Translations under genes and position numbers: made by a program | DNA from: Physcia stellaris | Taxonomy: Eukaryota > Ascomycota > Lecanoromycetes > Caliciales > Physciaceae | Length of the DNA: 64,000 nucleotides | Assembly (NCBI GenBank): GCA_018902385.1 | Contig: JABSSW010000066.1 | Location: forward strand, 124,001 to 188,000 | Reading direction: 5' to 3' | The notes under the pieces: model-generated | Told to the model about the DNA's origin: nothing | Databases searched by the model: none | The model's input: the letters and a program-made list of their open reading frames with translations, nothing else | Shown here: positions 56,736-64,000 of the stretch, piece by piece | Position numbering within the stretch: position 1 is the first letter of the stretch | Layout of the letters: every line of letters begins with the position of its first letter

Positions 56736-57835
56736 TGCTGGACAACAGTCATCTCAAAAGTCAACGGAGAAGTTGTAGTTAGGAAATGAGGCACGGCTGA
56801 ATTTGTGGGGCTTCAGCGAGGCTGAACTAGAGCTGCACCTTGGGGCCAAAATGACTCAATGAGGAGGACCGGGAAAGCCACATCTTCGCGGCATACTTTA
56901 ATCTGTATTGGGGAGTCATCTACGAGTATTGTAAGTGCTTTGAAAGGTCATTCATCTTGAGCAGCGTAATTGAGCTTATCGTGAATGGCACTCACTGAGC
57001 CTCGATTTAATAAATCCAGTGCAAGATTGGCCATGGATAGGCTTCCAGGAACTGCCAAGCGGCTTGCCATAAACAGTCCAAGCTCTTGCAACCACGAGTT
57101 TCGGAATTTTTTCACTAATAACATCATCCAGCACAGTAATATCCCGTTGGATTGATGCAGGGAATCAAGATTCGTTCGGGTCGAGATATACATTTTCATG
57201 AACGGCGCAAAGACTGTCTTGCAGCTTGCAGCTTGCATCCGTACATCTCCACACATACATATTCTTGACAATCTGCCAACAACATTTTTTCCTCTCTGAA
57301 AGGCCATCTCATTGAAACTTGTGGCTTTTCTTATTTGGTCAGAGGGTTTGTGCAGCTCCAAAATTGAAGAGTAGCTCGCAATAAACAATGATCGAATTCC
57401 AACCGGACTGAGAAGAGTATGTTGAAAGTCACTCGCCCTGGGCACAGCCGGCAAAACTGAGCACCGAAACAATGTCAACATACGGTAATTCGACTTGGAG
57501 ATAGGACCAATTCCAAAGGTCCTTTCATGTCACATCTTCCATTTATAGACCCAAAACGGGATACCCTGAGTTCACCTTTAATCCCCTCATTACGGCACTC
57601 AGTCCTCTCCGGGATGATGAGCCTGCATCTTGAGCTATTTTCTTATCCATTCAGTCGGACTCATCCCATACGATGTACTCGTACTTCACTTTGTCTGCGG
57701 CTCAATTCCGCAGCTCAAGCTTGAGGATGATGATATGATGGGATGACGTCAGGTAGATTTCATCGCAGAGCGTGTCTGTAGGATAAATTTTCTTTCCGAC
57801 GTGCAACTCCCTGCATCGCCTCCAGTCGATCAATC
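56736..57835. other. Divergent intergenic region with a weak open frame
   Basis: This lies between divergent genes. A minus-strand frame of 177 codons (57481-56948) runs open and ends LALDLLNRGSVSAIHDKLNY, but I recognise no domain, and neither conservation nor splicing supports it. I treat it as possible but unsupported. Confidence 0.3.
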
Positions 57836-58445
57836 ATGGCACCAACCCAGCCTCCAGTCAAGCTGTCCACTGCTCAGACCGCCGAGGAGGAAGTATGCAC
57901 TTGAAGACCCTCTCCAATTCTCCAGGATCGCTAACAATCCTCCAGAAAAACATAGCGACAGTCAAAGAATACATGTCCCTCGCCTACTCCCCCAAAGAAA
58001 ACAAAGGCCGCTCCACCGTCGCCCATGTACGCCTCCATCTCTACTCCTCTTAGCATCTCAGTGCCGCCCAATAACAAACCCCCGTCCGTAGCTCTGCACC
58101 CCCGACTCCACATTCACCGCGCCGACGACCTTCCCCTCGTGCAAAACCCCGCTCGACTACGCCGACTCGCACGCCCACGTCATGGCCAGCATCGCCGACC
58201 TGCACATCACCTCCTACGACTCCATCTTCGCCAAGAACAACCTGGTGCTGCTGCGCTACAGCGCCGAGGGCAGCCACTGCGGCGAACCGCACAATGGCAT
58301 CGAGGCGAGCGGGAGGAAGGCGAGTTGGACGGCGGCGGCGATCTTCGAGCTCGAGGGGGGGAAGATTAAGGGGTGGACGAAGGAGTGGGATAAGTTGAAT
58401 ATGTGGAAGCAGTTGGGGTGGATGAAGGGGGATGAATATGTTTGA
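57836..58445 (+). CDS. NTF2-like (SnoaL-type) small protein
   Basis: Three exons: 57836-57892, 57946-58026, 58092-58445; 492 bases, 163 residues, each a whole number of codons. The joins give AQTAEEE/KNIATVKEYMSLAYSP and GRSTVAH/LCTPDSTFTAPTTFPSC. The pattern helix, pocket strand TFTAPTTFPS, HAHVMASIADLHITSYDSIF, LVLLRYSAEGSHCGEPHNGI, WTAAAIFELEGGKIKGWTKE and WDKLNMWKQLGW fits the NTF2-like cone fold used by SnoaL-type cyclases and many small proteins of unknown role. The third exon is noticeably GC-rich. No substrate can be assigned. Confidence 0.85.
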
Positions 58446-59119
58446 GAATGAGACGATGAAAGGATGTATCTAGTATCGCGTTTGAAAGTATGCGAAGGCG
58501 GGAGTGGTCCTTGTGAGCGAATCTGTTGTCTAGGACGGACCATACATAATATCCAATGAGTCCTCAGCAAACGACGTTTCTTAATCCCGCTTCTCATGCT
58601 TGCTTACAGTTTATCTAGCTCCGCTTTTTGGTGTTCGAATATGAAATGCTTTAAGGGTATCCTCAGCCACTGGCCAACTTTGCGACTTACCAGAGTTGCC
58701 ACTTCATTAGACTAAGGGGATTTGTCTCTCTTCAACCCGTTAGTTCGAGAAATCTGTTTTCTAAAAGTTGGGCAAGCAGTCTGAACAGTTCATCTCATTG
58801 CTGGAGGATCCTTGTTGTTCTGTCATGGACAGTTGGTTGAGCTCGAGTAGTCAGTCATATTGTCAAACCGTCAAACCGTCAAACCGTGGAATCAAAGTGT
58901 GAAATTTATTCGTGCATCAATTCGTCTTCGGTTTCAGTCAGCCCAGTCCAGTGCTTTGTTGTCACAGCCATGAGATAGTTCGAAAAGAAAAGAGATCGGC
59001 AAGATCGTCGAAGGGGCTGCGTAAAGTAGACATTTATCTTCTCATGCGGACTTGAACTTTCTTACGTCTACTGCAAGCAATAAACACCTCGCGTCCGGCT
59101 ATACATCGCGGCAGTGCAT
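58446..59119. other. Convergent intergenic, no gene seen
   Basis: This lies between the converging NTF2-like and glycine-rich genes. A short tandem run, gtcaaaccgtcaaaccgtc, lies near 58862-58886. No gene is seen. Confidence 0.4.
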
Positions 59120-60123
59120 TCAATAATTGTCACTCCCAGCTCCATAGCCCGCCTGCTCCCGCTTCTCCAGCCCTTTCTGCTCCATCTTCTCATTCCCCAT
59201 CATACCGCCTACCTTCTCCATGAACTTCCCAGCCTTGGAATCTATCACACAGCACAAATCAGCATAACCCACTCCCGGTCCTCACCAGCACCCCAAAGGA
59301 TAATGAAGGCGAACTCACCACCACCACCACCACCACCACCACCCGACGAGTCATCATCACGCCGAGTCATTTTATTCCCCTGACCCCGCTCCTCCCGTAG
59401 CCCCAGATCCATAGCCACTGCTATTACTATACGGATCCGAGTTCCGCGCCAGCTCCGGGTTCCCACCATAACCGCCCTCGCCCGGCTCCCCGATGTCGGT
59501 CATCTTGTTGCCCGAGCCTGCGCCGCCGGTGGTCCCGGAGCCGAAGTCGCTGCTGCCTTGATACGGGTCCGAGTTCCCCATCTGGCTGCGGTCGCGGTTG
59601 TCGGTGCCGTAGTCCGCTGGGAGCGACGTTTCGTCGCCCATGCGGGCGGTGTGTTTGTTGCCGAAGCCAGTGCCTGAGGTTGCGGCGGAACCGTAGCCGG
59701 TGCTGTTGGAGCGGTCGTTGGAGGAGTAGTCGTTGCTGTTGGTGTTGCTGGACTGTGGGGGGTTAGCTCCGATGATACTCCTTGAGGTGATGCTGGTGGC
59801 TGACTCCGTAATCATCGTTGGAGCTCACGTCTGGTCGGCTGGAACCCTGGCGTTGACTTTCAGCGGTCATTGACACGACGATCGAATGATTGAAGTCCAT
59901 ACGCCAAAGGTGGTACTATCTGAAGCTCCAAAGCCGGAGTTGCCGCCCGACTAATGGTTTGATTAATGGGAGCTACCAGGTTGACGATGGCGGAAAGCGT
60001 ACCCCATAACTTCCAGAGTCCCCGTAGCCGCGAGAAGCCTGCCAGCAAGGTGAGCTCCAGCCCCTGTGAGTACAGGTCAGAGCTGGCTAAGCTTACGGTA
60101 TTGTCATCACCGTAACCGGACAT
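59120..60123 (-). CDS. Glycine/serine-rich small protein with GGT repeat, frame break
   Basis: Exons: 60123-60097 (nine codons, MSGYGDDNT), 59752-59319, 59241-59120. Repeated blocks TGYGSAATSGTGFGNK, SDFGSGTTGGAGSGNK and SGYGSGATGGAGSG mark the middle, followed by a poly-Gly run from a (GGT)n tract. The last exon, DSKAGKFMEKVGGMMGNEKM then EQKGLEKREQAGYGAGSDNY, is well ordered and resembles the ending of small fungal glycine-rich proteins. The middle exon's frame reaches a stop at 59372-59374; a one-base shift in the CCCC run at 59377-59380 would carry it on through NKMTRRDDDSSGG to the last exon. So the gene is either recently damaged or the run is miscounted. The first intron is 344 bases. 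Function unknown; I do not claim a stress role. Confidence 0.7.
59320..59350. repeat. (CCA/TGG)n microsatellite
   Basis: A perfect or near-perfect run of ccacca units, coding poly-Gly on the minus strand. Such tracts change length easily, and this one lies 27 bases from the frame break in the same gene. Confidence 0.85.
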
Positions 60124-60851
60124 GCCGTTAATATGAAATATAGAGTGAGATGAAATTGTCCGATGCAATGGACTTGCTTGAACAAAGTGAAATGGAATCA
60201 GAAGAATAGAAGATGTTCGATGTAGCCTTGGCAAAGAGCTCGGGTTGGACCCCAGAGGCGAAAGATTGGCACGATAAGAGAGACTGATATTGAAATGATC
60301 AACGATTGGCGCATTCATCACGAATCCACGCTTGACTTCGGCCTATCCTTGATCCATCTTTTTCCATCTCCCCAGAATCGCCAAAGAAGCTTTCTGACCC
60401 CGCACGGTGGAACGTGATCGCTGTCGGGCTGATCGGCTTCGTGCGTTGTGAGATTGCGAAGCGCTGGATGATAGTAGATCTATACAAAGTTAGGATCCAT
60501 TCCTGCTCCTCCCGCTTCATGGACCCTTTTTGGCTTCTGTTAAGCGATCTCCATAGAGCGAGATGCATCCTCGGAAAGGCATCGTCGTACACGGAAGCAC
60601 ATGTGACGGCACACAACATCTTTCTGCGTTGCAGGACGTGATCGTCGAAGACGCCGTGTCACGTGATGACCTTGAGCAACGTTGAGCTACCCCGGACACT
60701 TTCTTGGTCACAACCTGATACACCGTCAACAACTGCCTACAGGAGGATCCTGGCTTGCATACTGTAAGATCCGGGCGATCCTTTGTGCCTGTGCTCATCA
60801 TGGCCGTCAATGAAGATCTGTTAATATCCGAACATTGGACCAAGTCTGCTG
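60124..60851. other. Intergenic, no gene seen
   Basis: This holds the promoter of the glycine-rich gene and the 3' flank of CWC15. Overlapping small frames on both strands at 60299-60641 have no support. Confidence 0.4.
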
Positions 60852-61984
60852 TCATCGGACGTATTTGCTCTGCAAATCCATTAGTGACATGAAACTCTAG
60901 GACTACATCTCATTTTGTACCATGAAACGCTTATGGAAGTCCGAACGAAGTAGATCCTGTGGAGGAGTTGTCAGCAGTCTCACGAAGGAACCGGACCATG
61001 TCATAGCTTACGTTTACGAACTCCTTTTTCCCCTTGTTCTCCGTACCTCTCGCTTGATTCCTGAAGACTACATCGTCATCCCACCTGTGGAACAACGTCA
61101 GCCCCGCATCGTTCGAGCAATACCCGCCAGCCTACCTTCGCTTCGTATCAGCCTCTCTGTTTGGATTGAGGAGAGGATTGCCGAGGGCTATGTCATGTTC
61201 TCGCTTGTCTTGCTCGGCTTCAGCTTTCTCGAGTTCCTATAGCATCAGCCTTAACGGGGTTGAATATCAATAGCCATCGATCTGTTTATTTACCTCTTGT
61301 TCGCGCTGTGCTGCCCGCTCTCTCTTGATCTTTTCCAGCTCTCTAAGAAGCTCGGCTGTCTCATCTTCTTCGTCGTCACTTTTAAGACGTCAACCAAAAT
61401 ACGGGTCGATGAGAATCTTCATCCATACCTATCCTCTTCACTACTCTCGCTCGTTGACCCGTCGGAGTCAGCATCAATATCCCGTGTCTCGGCTAAGACC
61501 CGCCGCCGTTTTGCATCAATATCTTCCTCTGCATCGTCCTCTTTGCCCGGGCCCGCTTCTATTTGTCGCTTGCTCGATGTAGTCTTCTCGGCTGGAGCTG
61601 CTTCGGTGTTCGCAGTGATCCCTTTGGTCTTCGAGAAGTGGACAGCCTCGGCCTCTAACAACTGGGCTCGCAGGTCTCGTGGTTTAGCGTCTGCGTCACC
61701 ACCTTGTCCGGGCTGTCTTCAAAGATGTCAGCATGACTTATGCAAAAACGGAAGCAAATCCTCTGTACCGAGTCTTGAGCTGGGTGTGAGCTGGCAGTAA
61801 CCGTTGGTGGTATGCGACCCCTCGCTGAGCTTCTTTACCACGAGCCTACAGCTACTTAGCTTTGTATATGTTTCAATCTAGTTGAATCGACAAACAGGGT
61901 CGAACGTGGGTCTATGCGCTGTTCACTAATCAGCAACTTTTGTCACCGCTGTGGACAGGGCCGTGGAGACCTACCGGTCGTCAT
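60852..61984 (-). CDS. CWC15: Pre-mRNA splicing factor Cwc15 (Cwf15)
   Basis: Cwc15 belongs to the Prp19/Cef1-associated spliceosome. Nine exons: 61984-61975, 61918-61896, 61845-61769, 61716-61429, 61378-61294, 61236-61136, 61084-61012, 60956-60921, 60869-60852; lengths sum to 711 bases, 236 residues, with introns of 50-57 bases. The joined product carries every landmark: MTTAHRPTFDP, ARGKEAQRGVAYHQRLLPAH, TQLKTRQPGQGGDA, PRDLRAQLLEAEAVHFSK, DIDAKRRRVLAETRDIDADS, the acidic stretch, TAELLRELEKIKRERAAQRE, HDIALGNPLLNP, RRWDDDVVFRNQARGT, and DLLRSDFHKRFM/SKYVR. The first exon has 10 bases and the last 18, so no single frame shows the gene. It is divergent with RRP45. Confidence 0.95.
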
Positions 61985-62257
61985 GGTGTCTCAGTCCTAG
62001 CCAAAAGGGAAGGTTTGAACTTGTCAGAACTAGAAGCAAAAGCTACTTAGATCTCAAGATCTTCAATGGCTCGAAAAGCGGTGGTTTGGGGTTGTAAAAA
62101 GCGTGCAATTTGGTCGGAGTGATGCCATCGAGGGGATGAGCATCTATGTCGATCATCCGTTACGCTAAATAGGCGAGATATCGCGCGCCAAGCCCCATCC
62201 AGATACTTTCCTACGGGGTACTCTTCAGTCTTCAGAAATGCTAGTCCGCATGTCACT
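61985..62257. promoter_or_regulatory. Bidirectional promoter CWC15 / RRP45
   Basis: The two start codons are only 273 bases apart and point away from each other, linking a splicing factor and an exosome subunit. No TATA box or known site stands out. Confidence 0.5.
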
Positions 62258-63287
62258 ATGCCTCGAGAAGCAGAGCCTTCACTCAACGAGCGAGCCTTCT
62301 TGTTAGAGGCTTTAGGGGAAGATATTCGTTTAGATGGCCGCGCACTTGACGCTTTTCGCGAAGTGGAAATTACCTTCGGCGACGAATATGGGGTTGCAGA
62401 TGTCAAACTGGGCAAGACGAGGTATAAGATGATCACTCTCGATTTATGAAGGATAGAAGCTCACCAAACCACCCAATAAGAGCTCTTGCCCGCATCTCCG
62501 CCTCCATAGCAGCCCCCAATCCTGATCGGAAATTTGATGGTATTTTCACGATCACGACCGAGCTATCGCCCATGGCGTCCCCCAGCTTCGAAGTCGGCCG
62601 GTGAGTGTCCGATGTCCGTTGTCTTCTTTTTTCCTCCCCAGATGGCCTCTCCATAAACATCTCCCTTCACATTTTACTGAAGGCTCACACAGACAAACAG
62701 ACCTTGAGACGCACCTCTCCCTCCTCCTCGACCGCTCCATCCGCCGTTCCTCCGCCCTCTCAACCGAATCCCTCTGTCTAGTAGCCGGTTCCAAAGTCTG
62801 GTCTCTAGCCTGCACGATCCATATCCTCGATCACGACGGGAATCTACTCTCCGCGGCTTGCATAGCGGCTATAGCGGCGCTTTCGCATTTCAGGATCTGT
62901 GACACCAGCATACACGGCGGAGAACTCACAGTCTATTCCACCAAGGAGCGAAATCCAATACCGCTGGCGTTGCTTCATTGGCCGTTCTGTGTCAGCTTTG
63001 CCGTCTTTGAGGGAGGCGAGAAGATGATCGTAGACGCGGACCTGAAGGAGGAGCAGTGCAGTGAGGGCGAAGTGGTGGTCACGGCTAATAAGGGTGGAGA
63101 AATTTGTGCGATATCGAAGCAAGGAGGCGTGCCTACTGATGCCTTGATACTGCTGGCTTGCGTGGATACAGCAGTGGAAAAGGTGAGAATGCTAGATGGG
63201 ATCGTTAAGAAAGCGCTGGATCTAGATGCTACGAAGAGAGACATTGGAGGTTTGATGGCAGAGTTGAGCGCTGAAAATGCAAGATGA
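62258..63287 (+). CDS. RRP45: Exosome core subunit Rrp45 (RNase PH fold)
   Basis: Rrp45 is one of six RNase PH-like ring subunits of the RNA exosome; eukaryotic ring subunits are structural and catalytically silent. Three exons: 62258-62421, 62481-62600, 62693-63287; 879 bases, 292 residues. The start MPREAEPSLNERAFLLEALG and IRLDGRALDAFREVEITFGD are typical, as are VADVKLGKTR/ALARISASI, FDGIFTITTELSPMASPSFE and the join EVGR/QTDLETHLSLLLDRSIRR. The second half continues WSLACTIHILDHDGNLLSAA and FAVFEGGEKMIVDADLKEEQ. The third exon opens right after a 92-base intron. It shares a promoter with CWC15. Confidence 0.95.
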
Positions 63288-63564
63288 CTTCCGAACAATG
63301 ATACCTTTTGCGAACTTGTGAAGCGACCGACGTGGCAGGCCAAGCGTAAGTCCCATGATGCGTCTGTATTGATGAGAAACATGTGTCCACAAGCCACTAA
63401 CTATGCAAGATGAAGCGTCGAAAATGTTTGTATATCGTATCCCGATATCTATCCACATGTGATGTTGTATGACCCCGCTATGCAAAATGATAGTTTCCTA
63501 GACGCCCTTTGCTATGCTATTGAATAACGCTAATATAACAGCAACCGAAACAATAGGTAATACA
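63288..63564. other. Convergent 3' spacer, no gene seen
   Basis: Short AT-rich spacer between converging genes; presumably both 3' UTRs. Confidence 0.4.
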
Positions 63565-64000
63565 CTATTCGATGCCCCCTTCTTCTTCAAGTCCTTTGAC
63601 GTATTTGACAAAGGTCTTCTTGTGGACCATGCCCCAATATTGTCCTTCTTTCAAAACACAGATATAGCGTAGACCAAGCTTTACGAAGCATTGGAACACG
63701 AGATCCATGGGGGAATTCGCATCCAGGGCGACAGGTGCGGGATCAATATACGGCGTGAAATCTGTCGGGTCGCTAATCCTTTCTTCATCGTCTTCTGTGT
63801 CCTGCCAGCTTATGTTGGTCGCCATGAGGCAAAGAGAATGTTCTTCGTCATCCAATTTATCCAAAGCAAACTCAAGATCGGGCGCTGGAATAAGGCCTAC
63901 AAGTGCTCCATGCTTTAGGATAGGCAAGCCCCCGTCGAGCTCTCCGGCATCATGAAGTCTGTCGAGCTTGCCCCGCAAGTTCTGGGCAGGAACAAGAGGC
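63565..64000 (-). CDS. CLC chloride channel/antiporter, C-terminal part
   Basis: The gene runs off the window; only the C-terminal 145 codons are seen, reading in from the edge as PLVPAQNLRGKLDRLH. This matches the cytoplasmic CBS-domain pair of a fungal CLC protein: GLPILKHGALVGLIPAPDLE (end of CBS1), a linker with MATNISWQDTEDDEERISDP, then SPMDLVFQCFVKLGLRYICV and GQYWGMVHKKTFVKYVKGL (CBS2). The stop is TAG at 63565-63567. CLC proteins of this kind (for example yeast Gef1) move chloride in endosomal or Golgi membranes. Which paralogue cannot be said without the channel part. Confidence 0.85.
   Translation of the reverse strand, partial: PLVPAQNLRGKLDRLHDAGELDGGLPILKHGALVGLIPAPDLEFALDKLDDEEHSLCLMATNISWQDTEDDEERISDPTDFTPYIDPAPVALDANSPMDLVFQCFVKLGLRYICVLKEGQYWGMVHKKTFVKYVKGLEEEGGIE

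Noticed and set aside
56948-57481. 177-codon minus-strand frame
   Set aside because: Open but with no domain, splice extension or conservation that I can see; reported only as a possibility in the intergenic entry.
9109-63287. Search for a secondary-metabolite or other co-functional gene cluster
   Set aside because: Genes are unrelated housekeeping functions on mixed strands; no synthase, terpene cyclase or set of tailoring enzymes is present.

Overview
The window is nuclear DNA of a filamentous ascomycete (Pezizomycotina). Evidence for this: protein-coding genes interrupted by short introns of about 45-65 bases with GT..AG ends and CTGAC/CTAAC-like branch points; fungus-specific families (NUR1, Set3-type PHD-SET, CorA-like membrane proteins, GPR1/FUN34/YaaH acetate carriers, C2H2 + fungal_trans factors); and a decayed AT-rich repeat block like those left by repeat-induced mutation. 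I cannot name the species.

Layout. 1-6490 is an AT-rich, gene-poor block with degenerate ~150-200-base tandem repeats and the remains of a Mutator-like (MULE) DNA transposon at about 3280-4830. Its mutation pattern is unusual: CpC and CpT are almost gone, while CpA and CpG survive and TpA is scarce, the reverse of classical RIP. At 6742-8140 lies a decayed 2-oxoglutarate/Fe(II) oxygenase-like gene. From 9109 onward the window is ordinary gene-dense euchromatin.

Gene order from 9 kb: LEU1 (+), an acetate-permease-family gene (+), BRO1 (-), MDJ1 (-), SAP30 (-), a C2H2/fungal_trans transcription factor (-), ALG7 (-), SEH1 (+), an unrecognised C-terminally hydrophobic protein (+), NUR1 (-), VMA7 (+), NPC2 (-), a Set3-type PHD-SET gene (+), an IAH1-type esterase (-), a phosphopantothenoylcysteine decarboxylase (+), a CorA-like membrane protein (-), a conserved small hypothetical (-), a protein kinase fused to a von Willebrand A domain (+), a polysaccharide deacetylase (+), a fungal multi-pass membrane protein (-), an NTF2-like protein (+), a glycine-rich small protein (-), CWC15 (-), RRP45 (+) and the 3' end of a CLC chloride channel (-).

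Exon joins were worked out by hand. For nearly all genes the exon lengths sum to a multiple of three and conserved motifs run across the joins; the exceptions are stated. Several genes (SAP30, CWC15, VMA7, the 48.1-kb hypothetical) are split so finely that no single open frame reveals them. The genes are mostly unrelated housekeeping functions: vesicle sorting, mitochondrial folding, N-glycosylation, nuclear pore and envelope, V-ATPase, sterol transfer, leucine and CoA synthesis, splicing, exosome. Two encode homologues of histone-deacetylase complex subunits (SAP30 in Rpd3L, Set3 in Set3C). Two genes carry an apparent one-base frame break (kinase-vWA near 49660-49668; glycine-rich gene near 59377-59380). 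I found no gene cluster that amounts to a new system. The most unusual signals are the non-classical mutation spectrum in the repeat block and the kinase-vWA fusion.
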